The notes under the pieces: model-generated | The model's database searches: none | What the model was told of the DNA's origin: nothing | Seen by the model: the letters and a program-made list of their open reading frames with translations, nothing else | Source of the DNA: Shinella sp. SUS2 | GTDB taxonomy: Bacteria > Pseudomonadota > Alphaproteobacteria > Rhizobiales > Rhizobiaceae | DNA length: 64,000 bases | Direction: 5' to 3' | Assembly: GCF_001262505.1 (NCBI RefSeq) | Contig: NZ_KQ410742.1 | Coordinates: forward strand, 62,001 to 126,000 | Made by a program: the position numbers and the translations under genes | Shown here: one piece after another, positions 23,247 through 32,681 of the stretch | Numbering within the stretch: position 1 is the stretch's first letter | How the letters are laid out: every line of letters starts with the position of its first letter

Positions 23247-25799
23247 TCAGAGTTCGCGCAGCACGGGCGCGGCCTTCTGCCCCAGAATGCGCCAGGTCCC
23301 GGCAAGGCCGATGCCGACGGTCATGACGAGGGCTGTAACGACCGTCATGACGGCGACGTCGGGCAGGAAGCTCGATGGCAGCGTCATGATGCGGCTCACC
23401 ACGAACCAGGCCGCCACCCCGCCGGCAAAGAGCGCGAAGAGCGCCGTCGCCAGACCCAGCATCAGATATTCGTAACTGAAGGCACGGATCAGCGTAGCGC
23501 GTGTCGCGCCGAGCGTCTTGAGCACCACGGCATCGTGCACGCGCGCCCGGTTGCCGGCCGCAAGCGCCCCGGCGAGCACGAGGATCGAGGCGATGAGCGC
23601 GACGGCGGCCGCCGCCCGGATGGCAGTGGCGAGCTGGCCGACCAGCTCGTTGACCACATCGAGCGCATCCTTGACACGCACACTGGTGATCGTCGGGAAG
23701 GCATTGGTGACTGCCTTCAGGGTCGCCGCCTCCTGCTCGGCGGTTGCCTGCGGGTCAATCACCGTCGACAGCCACGCATGCGGCGCGCCGGCAAAGGTGT
23801 TCGGCGAGAAGACCATGACAAAATTGATCGACAGCGATTCCCATTCGACATTGCGGAAGTTCGCGATGCGCGCCGTGATGTTGCGGCCGAGCACATTGAC
23901 CGTCACACTGTCGCCGATCTTGAGCCCGAGCTCGCGGCCCTCCTCGGCGGCGAAGGAAACGAGCGGCTCGCCGGAATAATCCTCCGGCCACCATTCACCC
24001 TCGGCAAGCGTCGAGTTTTCCGGCGTGCGCTTGGCATAGGTGATGCCGCGGTCGCCGCGCAGCACCCACTGCCCTTCGGGCGGCACCTTGACCTTCGAGA
24101 CCTCGACGCCGTTCAGCTCCATGACACGGCCCCGCAGCATGGGCACCTCGATGATCTTGCCGTCGGGCATGTTGGACTGGAGCACGGTGCGGAACCCGTC
24201 CAGTTCGCTGCCCTGGATATCGACGAAGAAGAAGTTCGGCGCGCGCTCCGGCAGATTGCCGGTCAGTTCCCGGCGCAGGTTGCCGTCGATCAGCGTCAGC
24301 GTGACGAGGAGCGCAAGACCGAGGCCGAGCGACAGCACGACGGACGAGGTGAGCGCCCCGGGCCGATGGATATTGCCGATGGCAAGCCGCAGCGACGGCG
24401 AATTGACGCGCGGACTGCGCCGCGCGATCGCGGTGATCAGCATGGCAACGACACGCAGGACCACGAAGGCAAAGGCAATTGCCCCGAGGAAGACTATGGC
24501 GATGTAGCGGTCATAGGCCGTGACGATGGCGAGCCCGGCCAGCGCCGCAAGGAAGACCGCCGCACCCGCGACATAGGGCCAGCTCGGCAGGCGGCCGGTC
24601 TCGAATCCCTGCTCACGGAAGAGCGCCGTCGCCGGCACCTCGCGGGCATTCCCGAGTGGCATGATGGCGAAAGCGAGCGCCGTCAGCAGACCGAAGACGG
24701 CGGCAAGCAGAAGCGCCGAAGGATAGATCGTCGCCTCGGCCGGCACCGGCAGCACGCCGTCGAGGAAGCGCATCGCCACCATCGGCATCAGCGCACCCGC
24801 CACGAGGCCGATCAGGATGCCCACCGCGGCGATCAGGGCGATCTGCGCGAGATAGACCAGCGCGACCAGCGAGGCCGGCGCACCGAGGCACTTGAAGGTG
24901 GCGATGACGGAGCGCTTGGAATCGAGATAGGCGCGCACCGCATTGGCGACACCGACACCGCCAACGATCAGTGCCGTCAGACCGACCAGCGTCAGGAACT
25001 GCGAGAAACGCGTGATGTTGTTGGTCAGCGAAGGGGCCGCGCTGTTGGAGGTACGGATCGACCAGCCGGCCTTCGGGAAGGCTTTCGTGGCATCCGCCCG
25101 CACCTTCGCCAGCGAAACGTCGGTATCGGCAAGCCGGATACGATAGGCGTTCTCTACGAGACTGCCGGTCTGCACGAGACCGCTCGCCTGCAGAGCCTCT
25201 TCCGAGACCATCAGCCGCGGCGCGAAGCCGAAACCTTCCGAAACCGCGTCCGGCTCGCGAACCAGCGTCGCCGTCACCTTCAGACGGGCCGTGCCGAGCA
25301 GGATCTCGTCGCCGACGGCGATGCCGAGCCGGTCGAGCAGCAGCGGCGCGACGACCGCGCCATAGCGCTCGCCCTCTTTCGCGAAGAGCGTGGCGGACGG
25401 CTGCTGCGGGCTGGTTCCCAGCGTGCCGTAGAGCGGATAGGCGCCGTCGACACCCTTGGCCTCGACCAGCGTCTGGTCGGATCCATCGGGCAGGCGCGCC
25501 ATGGAGCGCAGGCTGGAGGACAGCGAAACATCGCCGAGCCCCTGGAAGTGCTTCAGCTCTTCCGGGGTTGCGAAACGGTTGTTGAATTCGAAGCGCACGT
25601 CACCGGCAAGCAGGGTCTGCCCCTGCGAGGCGATCGCCTGGGTGATGGCGCTCGACACCGAATTGACGCCCGCGATCGCCGCCGTTCCGAGCGCGATGCA
25701 GGCGAGGAAGATGTAGAACCCCTTGAGGCCGCCACGCATTTCGCGCAGCGCCAGGCGAAGCGCCAGTGGAACCTGCCTGAGGACCGCGCCGACCCTCAT
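23247..25799 (-). CDS. ABC transporter permease, FtsX/LolC type (YbbP-like)
   Basis: The 850-residue protein has an N-terminal membrane segment (FYIFLACIALGTAAIAGV), a large periplasmic MacB-like domain, and two FtsX cores of membrane segments, giving about ten in total. This is the YbbP layout. It overlaps the ATPase gene upstream by four bases and lies next to a TesA esterase gene, as in the E. coli tesA-ybbAP group. It is thought to extract hydrophobic compounds or work with the esterase on lipids at the inner membrane; the substrate is not known. ATG 25799 is chosen by that overlap. A 1000-codon open frame on the opposite strand is an artefact of codon bias. Confidence 0.88.
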   Translation of the reverse strand: MRVGAVLRQVPLALRLALREMRGGLKGFYIFLACIALGTAAIAGVNSVSSAITQAIASQGQTLLAGDVRFEFNNRFATPEELKHFQGLGDVSLSSSLRSMARLPDGSDQTLVEAKGVDGAYPLYGTLGTSPQQPSATLFAKEGERYGAVVAPLLLDRLGIAVGDEILLGTARLKVTATLVREPDAVSEGFGFAPRLMVSEEALQASGLVQTGSLVENAYRIRLADTDVSLAKVRADATKAFPKAGWSIRTSNSAAPSLTNNITRFSQFLTLVGLTALIVGGVGVANAVRAYLDSKRSVIATFKCLGAPASLVALVYLAQIALIAAVGILIGLVAGALMPMVAMRFLDGVLPVPAEATIYPSALLLAAVFGLLTALAFAIMPLGNAREVPATALFREQGFETGRLPSWPYVAGAAVFLAALAGLAIVTAYDRYIAIVFLGAIAFAFVVLRVVAMLITAIARRSPRVNSPSLRLAIGNIHRPGALTSSVVLSLGLGLALLVTLTLIDGNLRRELTGNLPERAPNFFFVDIQGSELDGFRTVLQSNMPDGKIIEVPMLRGRVMELNGVEVSKVKVPPEGQWVLRGDRGITYAKRTPENSTLAEGEWWPEDYSGEPLVSFAAEEGRELGLKIGDSVTVNVLGRNITARIANFRNVEWESLSINFVMVFSPNTFAGAPHAWLSTVIDPQATAEQEAATLKAVTNAFPTITSVRVKDALDVVNELVGQLATAIRAAAAVALIASILVLAGALAAGNRARVHDAVVLKTLGATRATLIRAFSYEYLMLGLATALFALFAGGVAAWFVVSRIMTLPSSFLPDVAVMTVVTALVMTVGIGLAGTWRILGQKAAPVLREL

Positions 25800-26512
25800 G
25801 CGGGTACCGCCTCTGCCAGTGTCGCCTTGACGGGCGCTGCGCCGGAAACGATCTCGCCGGAGCGCATGGCGACCTGCCGGCTGCACCGGGCGGCAAGCGA
25901 GGGATCATGCGTCACCAGCACCAGCGTCATACCACGCTCGGCCTGCTTGGCGAAAAGAAGGTCGGCGATCTGCCGGCCCGTCTCGGTGTCGAGGTTGCCG
26001 GTCGGCTCGTCGGCGATCAAGAGCTTCGGCGAGGGTGCGAGCGCCCGGGCGATCGCCACGCGCTGCTGCTCGCCGCCCGAAAGCTGGCCGGGATAGTGCG
26101 ACAGGCGCTCACCGAGGCCGACCGCCGTCAGCTCCCGCCGGGCGATCTCGAAGGCGTCCCGCACATTGGCGAGTTCCAGCGGCACCGCGACGTTTTCCAG
26201 CGCGGTCATGTTGGGAATGAGATGGAAGGACTGGAAGACGATACCGACATTGCGGCCGCGGAAATCGGCCACCTGGTCCTCGTTCATGCCGTGCAGGCCC
26301 GCGCCGTCGATATGGATCTCGCCACTGTCGAGCCGCTCGAGCCCGGCCAGCACCATCAGGAGCGTCGACTTGCCCGAACCGGACGGGCCGACGATACCGA
26401 CCGATTCGCCGCCATCGATGACAAGGTCGATCCCCTTCAGCACATGCACGGAGGCGGCCGCCCGGCCGAGGGTGAGATCGGCTTTTTTGAGATCGATGAT
26501 GGTTTTGGCCAA
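25796..26512 (-). CDS. ABC transporter ATP-binding protein (YbbA/LolD type)
   Basis: The 238-residue ATPase has Walker A GPSGSGKST, signature LSGGEQQRVAIARAL, Walker B LLIADEPTGNLD and H-loop VLVTHD, typical for the MacB/LolD class that pairs with FtsX-type permeases. The only sensible start is TTG at 26512; an in-frame stop lies six codons upstream and no ATG is near. It is divergent from tesA with 59 bases between the starts, so the two promoters must overlap. Confidence 0.9.
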   Translation of the reverse strand: MAKTIIDLKKADLTLGRAAASVHVLKGIDLVIDGGESVGIVGPSGSGKSTLLMVLAGLERLDSGEIHIDGAGLHGMNEDQVADFRGRNVGIVFQSFHLIPNMTALENVAVPLELANVRDAFEIARRELTAVGLGERLSHYPGQLSGGEQQRVAIARALAPSPKLLIADEPTGNLDTETGRQIADLLFAKQAERGMTLVLVTHDPSLAARCSRQVAMRSGEIVSGAAPVKATLAEAVPA

Positions 26513-26571
26513 GGAATTCTGCCCTATATGTCTTCAAACAACCGGAATGCCAGCAATCTAGGATCAGCGAC

Positions 26572-27216
26572 ATGTCGTTTAAAGCGGCGCTTTCATTTTT
26601 CGCCTCACTTGCAATCACAGCTTTGTTATCCGTGGGCAGCGCCCGGGCGGAACCGGTGAAGCTCGTCGGCTTCGGCGACAGCCTGATGGCCGGCTACCAA
26701 CTGCCCGCGGCGGATGCCTTTCCGGTGAAGCTGGAAAAGGCGCTGCGCGAAAATGGCTACGAGATCGAGATCGCCAATGCCGGCGTTTCCGGCGACACCA
26801 GCTCCGGCGGCCTTGCCCGGCTCGACTGGTCGATCCCCGAAGGCACGCAGGGTGTGATTCTGGAGCTCGGCGCCAACGACGCGTTGCGCGGGATTCCACC
26901 GGAAGAGACGGAAAAGAACCTCGACGCCATGCTGACGCGTCTCAAGGAGCGCGGCATCGCAGTGCTGCTTGCCGGCATGCTGGCACCACCGAACATGGGC
27001 CCCGAATACGGCGGGCGCTTCAACGGCATCTACCAGCGCATGGCGGAAAAACACGGCGTCGCGCTCTATCCTTTTTTCCTGGACGGGGTCGTCACCAAGG
27101 CGAACCTGCAGCTCGAGGACGGCATGCATCCGAATTCCGAAGGGGTGGACGTGATGGTGGCGACGATTCTTCCCGCCGCCGAAGCGTTCATCAAATCGAT
27201 ACCGGCGAAGGAGTAG
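26572..27216 (+). CDS. tesA: Arylesterase/lysophospholipase, SGNH hydrolase (TesA-like)
   Basis: The 214-residue product has a signal peptide (to about residue 26, SARAEP), block I GDSLMAGY with catalytic Ser37, the oxyanion residues in NAGVSGDTS and GANDALRG, and the catalytic Asp/His in DGMHPN. TesA-type enzymes are periplasmic esterases with thioesterase and lysophospholipase activity. It is divergent from the ybbA-like gene, an arrangement also known in enterobacteria. An AGGATC site precedes ATG 26572. Confidence 0.9.
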   Translation: MSFKAALSFFASLAITALLSVGSARAEPVKLVGFGDSLMAGYQLPAADAFPVKLEKALRENGYEIEIANAGVSGDTSSGGLARLDWSIPEGTQGVILELGANDALRGIPPEETEKNLDAMLTRLKERGIAVLLAGMLAPPNMGPEYGGRFNGIYQRMAEKHGVALYPFFLDGVVTKANLQLEDGMHPNSEGVDVMVATILPAAEAFIKSIPAKE

Positions 27217-27298
27217 TTTTCGCGGGTGCGAAATAAGGGTTGCGCAAAAATCCATTGCGTGATTCGCTGACAGTACATTCCAGCAGGGAGAAGTCGCT

Positions 27299-27880
27299 AT
27301 GCCGAGACTTTTCGTCGCCCTCGAAGTGCCGCGCAATGCTGCCATGAGCCTCTCCTTGCTGAGAGGCGGACTTCCCGGGGCCCGCTGGATCGATGTCGAG
27401 AACTTCCACATTACCTTGCGTTTCATCGGCGACATCGACGGCCGCACCGCCGACGAGGTGGTCGACAAGCTCGACCGCATAGAGCGCCCGGAATTCCAGC
27501 TGGCCCTGTCGGGCATGGGCTCCTTCGGCTCGAAGAAACCGCATTCCGTCTTCGCCGGGGTGACGCAGGCGCCGGAAATGTACGCCCTCCAGGGCGAGAT
27601 CGAGCGCATCTGCCAGCGCCTCGGCCTTCCCGCCGATCCGCGCAAATTCACTCCCCACGTCACGCTCGCGCGCCTGCGCAATGCCCGCACCGAGGACGTC
27701 GCCCACTATCTTTCCGGTCGTGGCAATTTCTACACCGCCCCCTTCACCGTGAACCGCTTCGTGCTGATGTCCTCGAAGGAATCCGTCGGTGGCGGGCCAT
27801 ACCTCACGGAAGAGGTTTTCCCACTCTACGAGGCCGGCGGCGGCTGGGATAGCGCGGACCTGCGCGATCACCTGATTTGA
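27299..27880 (+). CDS. thpR: RNA 2',3'-cyclic phosphodiesterase (2H family)
   Basis: The 193-residue protein has the two HxTx motifs of 2H phosphoesterases, HITL at His37 and HVTL at His120, spaced as in ThpR (LigT), which opens 2',3'-cyclic phosphates on RNA and can ligate tRNA halves in vitro. It follows tesA by 82 bases on the same strand. ATG 27299 is preceded by CAGGGAGA. Confidence 0.92.
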   Translation: MPRLFVALEVPRNAAMSLSLLRGGLPGARWIDVENFHITLRFIGDIDGRTADEVVDKLDRIERPEFQLALSGMGSFGSKKPHSVFAGVTQAPEMYALQGEIERICQRLGLPADPRKFTPHVTLARLRNARTEDVAHYLSGRGNFYTAPFTVNRFVLMSSKESVGGGPYLTEEVFPLYEAGGGWDSADLRDHLI

Positions 27881-27977
27881 TCGGCAAGCCATCATAGGGC
27901 AATCGGCCCGGGCCTGAGGCGACCTTTGCCGCAGCTGAGCCCGGCAAACCGGCCTTTAGATACTCCCGCCGCAACAC

Positions 27978-28298
27978 CTATAGATGCTGAGGGACTTTTG
28001 TCTTCAGCAACCGGACCAGCGCGGGGTCCATGAACGCGTAGTCATCCGGAATATCCAGGCAGATGAGCCGTTTACCCTTGAGAGCAGACCGGAACTTTGC
28101 CTGGACCTTGCTCCGATGGGCTTTCTCCATCACGAAAATGATGTCCGCCCAGCCGATCTCTTCTGCCGAGAGCGGATTTTCCGCGTCGTTGTTCGTGCCG
28201 GCGGAGGAAACCTCGATGTCCGGCCAGCTTGCGAACACCTGTTCGGCCGTCGGGCTTCGCAGCTTGTTCTGGCTGCACACAAAGAGAACATTGCGCAT
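27978..28298 (-). CDS. Small low-molecular-weight protein-tyrosine-phosphatase-like protein
   Basis: The 106-residue protein begins MRNVLFVCSQNKLRSPTAEQ, with the CX5RS phosphate loop (Cys8 to Arg14) of the LMW phosphatase/arsenate reductase fold. At 106 residues it is shorter than classic LMW-PTPs (about 150). DIPDDYAFMDPALV may supply the general-acid Asp but lacks the usual DPY. The KLRS variant is seen in a group of bacterial proteins annotated as phosphotyrosine phosphatase without proof. The stop lies 98 bases from the convergent thpR. ATG 28298 follows an AAGAAAG site. Confidence 0.75.
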   Translation of the reverse strand: MRNVLFVCSQNKLRSPTAEQVFASWPDIEVSSAGTNNDAENPLSAEEIGWADIIFVMEKAHRSKVQAKFRSALKGKRLICLDIPDDYAFMDPALVRLLKTKVPQHL

Positions 28299-28675
28299 GG
28301 TTTTTCTTTCTTCTGCCTTTCGCGCAGCGATAGCACCCGGGAAATGCGGGTGTCCACGCAAGAACACGGAATGAACACGGCCGGAATGGGCCTCCGCTGG
28401 ACCGCCTTCGTCACCCCTTGTTCCGATTCAGCATTTCGCGGCACCTACCCGAATCACGTCAATCCCTTGTGGTGAACAAACCCTGAATCATCCGGAGTCA
28501 GCGATTCGTCTCCGATTCGTTCGCAGACTGTTCCGCAAAGGTCGCAGAAGCGCGAGAAAAGCGGCGCTTTTCGCCTTGCCCCTTGCCATCGGACGTCTCG
28601 ATGGGCATCTGTTGCCTGCCGGATGCGTCCGGCGGAGATGGAAACCTGCCGGGGCGTGACTTGTCGCAAGCACCC
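28299..28675. other. Intergenic region before the helicase gene
   Basis: This 377-base gap is the divergent region between the small phosphatase and the helicase. It contains a hairpin, GAAAAGC-GGC-GCTTTTC, near 28555-28571 and no promoter I could identify with confidence. Alternative helicase starts at 28583 and 28601 lie in its last 93 bases. I see no further gene in it. Confidence 0.5.
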
Positions 28676-31600
28676 ATGATCTTGAGCGGCCGCGGGGTCA
28701 CCGCGGTGCTCGGCCCGACCAATACGGGCAAGACCCACTACGCAATCGAACGCATGGTGGCACATGAGACGGGCATTATCGGCCTGCCTCTGCGCCTTCT
28801 CGCGCGCGAGGTCTACACGCGCCTCGTCGACAAGGTCGGCCAGCACAATGTGGCGCTGGTCACCGGCGAGGAGAAGATCACGCCGCATATGGCGCGCTAT
28901 TCGGTCTGCACGGTGGAGGCGATGCCGCGCGAGACGCGCGCCTCCTTCGTGGCGATCGACGAGGTGCAGCTTGCCGGCGATCTCGAACGCGGCCACATCT
29001 TCACCGACCGGGTCCTGCATCTGAGAGGGCGCGACGAGACGCTGCTGCTCGGTGCGGCCACCATGAAGCCCATTCTGGAGCAGCTCCTGCCGGGCATCCA
29101 TGTGGTGGAGCGCCCGCGGCTGTCGCAGCTCTTCTACGCCGGCTCCAAGAAGATCACCCGCCTGCCGCAGCGTACGGCCATCGTCGCCTTCTCGGCCGAC
29201 GAGGTCTATGCGATCGCCGAGCTGATCCGCCGCCAGCGTGGCGGAGCAGCCGTCGTGCTCGGCGCGCTCTCGCCCCGCACCCGCAATGCGCAGGTCGCGC
29301 TCTACCAGGAAGGCGACGTCGAATATCTCGTCGCCACCGATGCGATCGGCATGGGTCTGAACCTCGACGTCGACCATGTCGCCTTCGCGCAGGACCGCAA
29401 GTTCGACGGCTACCAGTTCCGCAACCTCAATCCCGCGGAACTCGCACAGATCGCCGGCCGCGCCGGGCGGCACCTGCGCGACGGCACCTTTGGCGTGACG
29501 GGCCGTGTCGATCCGTTCGACGACGAGCTGGTCAAGCGCATCGAGACGCATCAGTTCGACCCTGTGCGCGTGCTGCAATGGCGCACGCCCCGCTTCGACT
29601 ATTCTTCCCTCGTGAACCTGCGCAAGTCGCTCGATGCCCCGCCGCCGATCGGCGGGCTGACGCGGGCGTTGCCGGCCGTCGACCAGCAGGCACTGGAGCA
29701 CCTGTCGCGTTACCCCGACGTCCGCGACCTTGCGACGACACCCGAGCGCGTCGAAAAGCTCTGGGAGGCTTGCGCACTTCCCGACTACCGCCGCATTACC
29801 CCCGCCCAGCACGCCGACCTCATCTCGACGCTCTACGCGGATCTGGTAAAGCGCGGCACGGTTAACGAAGATTTCATGGCCGATCAGGTGCGCCGCGCCG
29901 ATCGAACCGATGGCGAGATTGACACGCTTTCGGCGCGAATCGCACAGATAAGGACGTGGACCTATGTGTCGAATCGGCCCGGATGGCTTGCCGATCCGAC
30001 ACACTGGCAGGAAAAGACGCGGGAAATCGAAGACCGATTGTCCGATGCGCTACATGAACGGTTGACGAAACGCTTTGTTGATCGCAGGACATCTGTGCTC
30101 ATGAAGCGCCTGAGAGAGAATGCGATGCTGGAAGCTGAAATCAGTGTGAATGGCGATGTCTTCGTAGAGGGACATCATGTCGGGCAGTTGGCCGGTTTCC
30201 GGTTTACGCTGGCCTCCGGAACAGAAGGCCCCGATGCGAAGGCCGTGCAGACGGCTGCACAGAAGGCGCTCGCGCTGGAGTTCGAAGCCCGGGCCGCACG
30301 CCTGCATGCTGCCGGCAACGGCGACCTCGCGCTCGGCTCCGACGGCACCGTGCGCTGGCTCGGCGATCCCGTCGCACGCCTGACGGCGAGCGACCATGTC
30401 ATGCGTCCGCGCGTCATCCTGCTCTCCGACGAGCAGCTGACCGGCAATGCGCGCGACCACGTCGCCGCCCGCATCGAGCGCTTCGTGAACCACCACATCG
30501 CGACCGTGCTGAAGCCGCTCGACGACCTTTCGCGCGCGGAAGACCTGCAGGGCCTCGCCAAGGGCCTCGCTTTCCAGCTCGTCGAAAATCTCGGCGTGCT
30601 CTTCCGCCGCGACGTGGCGGAAGACGTGAAGTCGCTCGACCAGGAAGCCCGCGCATCGATCCGCAAGCACGGCATCCGCTTCGGCGCCTACCATATCTTC
30701 ATGCCGGCGCTTCTGAAGCCCGCCCCGGCCGAACTCATCACCTTGCTCTGGGCGCTGAAGAACGACGGCCTCGACAAGCCGGGATACGGCGACCTCATCC
30801 CGGTGCTCGCCGCCGGCCGCACCTCGGTCGTCACCGATCCGAGCTTCGAGCGCGCCTTCTACAAGCTTGCCGGCTTCCGCTTCCTCGGCAAGCGGGCCGT
30901 GCGCATCGACATTCTCGAGCGCCTTGCCGACCTCATTCGCCCACTGCTGCAGTGGAAATCGGGCACGCCGCGCCCCGAGGGCGCCTATGACGGCCGCCGT
31001 TTCATGGCGACGACCGCCATGCTCTCCATTCTCGGTGCGACGCCGGACGACATGGAAGAAATCCTGAAGGGCCTCGGCTACCGTGCTGATAGCGTAAAGG
31101 CAGAAGAGGTCGCCGCCCATCTCGCCGCGCAGGCACCGGCCGATGCAGCCGCCGCAGCCCCGGCCGAGGCGAGCGCGGAAATCTCCGACGAACACGATGC
31201 CGACGCGGCGGAGAGCGACAACGACGCACCTGTCGCTGCCGCAGAGGCTTCGGCTGCACCGACGGAGGCTCCGGCCACCGAGAGCGCGGAAGCACCGACA
31301 GAAGGTATCGTCGAAGGCGAACCGGTCGAAGTGAAGCCGGTGCTGCTCTGGCGTCCGGGCTCTCGCCACGACAACCAGCGCCAGGGTCACCGCCAGGGCG
31401 GCGAGCGCCATGGGGATCGCCAGGGCGAGCGTCAGGGTCAGGGCGAGCGGCGCGGCGGTGATCGCCATCGCGGCCAGCCGGCCGGCGAACGCGGCGAGCG
31501 GCGTGACGGCGGCCGCGGCCGCCCCGATCAGGCCAAGGGCCGCGACGGAAAGCCGCAGGGCGGAAACCGCCCCGATCGAAACGAGCACCGCCCCGATCGC

Positions 31601-31726
31601 AACGATCGCGGCGGCAAGCCGCAGCAGGCGAAGTTCGAGGCCCGACCGCCCCGCAAGGAAAAGCCGATCGACCCGGATTCTCCCTTCGCCAAGCTCGCAG
31701 CGCTCAAGGAGCAGTTGAAGAAGTAA
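28676..31726 (+). CDS. SUV3-like DEAD/DExH RNA helicase with a long disordered basic tail
   Basis: From ATG 28676 the product has about 1016 residues. The helicase core begins at once: GPTNTGKTH (motif I), FVAIDEVQL (motif II), AATMKP, then the C-terminal half with VATDAIGMGLNLD and AQIAGRAGRHLRDG (motifs V-VI). This is the SUV3 family, mitochondrial degradosome helicases in eukaryotes with alphaproteobacterial relatives. After about residue 800 the tail turns Ala/Pro/Glu-rich and then Gly/Arg/Gln/Asp/His-rich (repeated GERxGDRxGQ-like units, about 100 residues), likely an RNA-binding disordered tail. Starts at 28583 or 28601 are possible. The next gene begins four bases after the stop. Confidence 0.85.
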   Translation: MILSGRGVTAVLGPTNTGKTHYAIERMVAHETGIIGLPLRLLAREVYTRLVDKVGQHNVALVTGEEKITPHMARYSVCTVEAMPRETRASFVAIDEVQLAGDLERGHIFTDRVLHLRGRDETLLLGAATMKPILEQLLPGIHVVERPRLSQLFYAGSKKITRLPQRTAIVAFSADEVYAIAELIRRQRGGAAVVLGALSPRTRNAQVALYQEGDVEYLVATDAIGMGLNLDVDHVAFAQDRKFDGYQFRNLNPAELAQIAGRAGRHLRDGTFGVTGRVDPFDDELVKRIETHQFDPVRVLQWRTPRFDYSSLVNLRKSLDAPPPIGGLTRALPAVDQQALEHLSRYPDVRDLATTPERVEKLWEACALPDYRRITPAQHADLISTLYADLVKRGTVNEDFMADQVRRADRTDGEIDTLSARIAQIRTWTYVSNRPGWLADPTHWQEKTREIEDRLSDALHERLTKRFVDRRTSVLMKRLRENAMLEAEISVNGDVFVEGHHVGQLAGFRFTLASGTEGPDAKAVQTAAQKALALEFEARAARLHAAGNGDLALGSDGTVRWLGDPVARLTASDHVMRPRVILLSDEQLTGNARDHVAARIERFVNHHIATVLKPLDDLSRAEDLQGLAKGLAFQLVENLGVLFRRDVAEDVKSLDQEARASIRKHGIRFGAYHIFMPALLKPAPAELITLLWALKNDGLDKPGYGDLIPVLAAGRTSVVTDPSFERAFYKLAGFRFLGKRAVRIDILERLADLIRPLLQWKSGTPRPEGAYDGRRFMATTAMLSILGATPDDMEEILKGLGYRADSVKAEEVAAHLAAQAPADAAAAAPAEASAEISDEHDADAAESDNDAPVAAAEASAAPTEAPATESAEAPTEGIVEGEPVEVKPVLLWRPGSRHDNQRQGHRQGGERHGDRQGERQGQGERRGGDRHRGQPAGERGERRDGGRGRPDQAKGRDGKPQGGNRPDRNEHRPDRNDRGGKPQQAKFEARPPRKEKPIDPDSPFAKLAALKEQLKK

Positions 31727-31730
31727 GCCG

Positions 31731-32150
31731 ATGGCACGCAACGAGGAGCAGCCGGCGGGTCAGGCGCGACAGCGCATCGACAAGTGGCTGTTCTTCGCGC
31801 GGCTGCGCAAATCCCGCTCGCTGGCGGCGAAATCCGTAGAAGCGGGCGATGTCAGCATCAACGGCCAGAAAATCCGCCAGCCCTCGCATATAGTGCACCC
31901 CGGCGATGTCGTGCTGATCTCGCTCGACCGACACGACATGGTCGTGAAGGTGCTGCATTCGGGCGAGCGCCGCGGACCCTACGAGGAGGCCCGCCTTCTC
32001 TACAGCGACATGACGCCGCCCCCGCCGCCGCGCGAGGAACGCTCACTTTTCGAGCAGGCGACACGCGAGCGCGGCGCAGGCCGGCCCACCAAGCGGGAAC
32101 GCCGCGAAACAGACCGCCTGCACGGTTTTCCCGGCGACGACGAGGATTAG
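31731..32150 (+). CDS. S4-domain RNA-binding protein (Hsp15/HslR-like)
   Basis: The 139-residue protein has an N-terminal S4 domain (RQRIDKWLFFARLRKSRSLA ... VSINGQKIRQPSHIVHPGD) and a charged C-terminal tail. Hsp15 in E. coli binds 50S subunits carrying a stalled nascent chain. The gene starts four bases after the helicase stop, so the two are almost certainly co-transcribed, which hints at a joint role in RNA or ribosome turnover. Confidence 0.88.
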   Translation: MARNEEQPAGQARQRIDKWLFFARLRKSRSLAAKSVEAGDVSINGQKIRQPSHIVHPGDVVLISLDRHDMVVKVLHSGERRGPYEEARLLYSDMTPPPPPREERSLFEQATRERGAGRPTKRERRETDRLHGFPGDDED

Positions 32151-32342
32151 AATTCTATACCTCGCAAGCGCCCGGCGGCGCATGTATTACGCTTGCAAAC
32201 CGCCCGCAAAGCCTTTACCTCAGCCTCCGGACGGCCCTCGATACGCGCGGTCTCCCTTGTCCGGCAAGCCGATCGCGTGACGGATCCTGCGGTGACGGAT
32301 GGTCTCGTCCGCGCCCGCCTTATGACGATTCTGGAGTTCCTC

Positions 32343-32681
32343 ATGACGTATGTCGTGACCGACAACTGCATTCGCTGCAAGTACACGGACTGTGTAGAAG
32401 TGTGCCCGGTCGACTGTTTTTACGAGGGTGAGAATTTCCTCGTCATCCACCCCGACGAATGCATCGACTGCGGTGTCTGCGAACCGGAATGTCCCGCCGA
32501 GGCGATCAAGCCGGATACCGAACCGGGCCTCGACAAATGGCTGAAGATCAACACGGAATTCGCCGCCGTCTGGCCCAACATCACGGTCAAGCGCGATGCG
32601 ATGCCGGAAGCGAAGGAAATGGACGGAGAGGAAGGCAAGTACGAGAAATACTTCTCTCCCAATCCGGGCCAGGGCGATTGA
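32343..32681 (+). CDS. fdxA: Ferredoxin FdxA, 7Fe/8Fe type
   Basis: The 112-residue protein has two cluster motifs: CIRCKYTDCVEVCPVDCF near the N-terminus, where an extra Cys spacing indicates a [3Fe-4S]/[4Fe-4S] pair, and CIDCGVCEPECPAEAI. Such seven-iron ferredoxins (FdxA) are soluble low-potential electron carriers in alphaproteobacteria. ATG 32343 follows GGAGTTCC; the frame is open upstream but has no family sequence. Confidence 0.93.
   Translation: MTYVVTDNCIRCKYTDCVEVCPVDCFYEGENFLVIHPDECIDCGVCEPECPAEAIKPDTEPGLDKWLKINTEFAAVWPNITVKRDAMPEAKEMDGEEGKYEKYFSPNPGQGD

Noticed and set aside
23091..26096. Open frame of about 1000 codons on the plus strand
   Set aside because: It is fully antisense to the FtsX-type permease and ABC ATPase genes, has a composition rich in Arg, Asp and His without domain motifs, and reflects GC codon bias.
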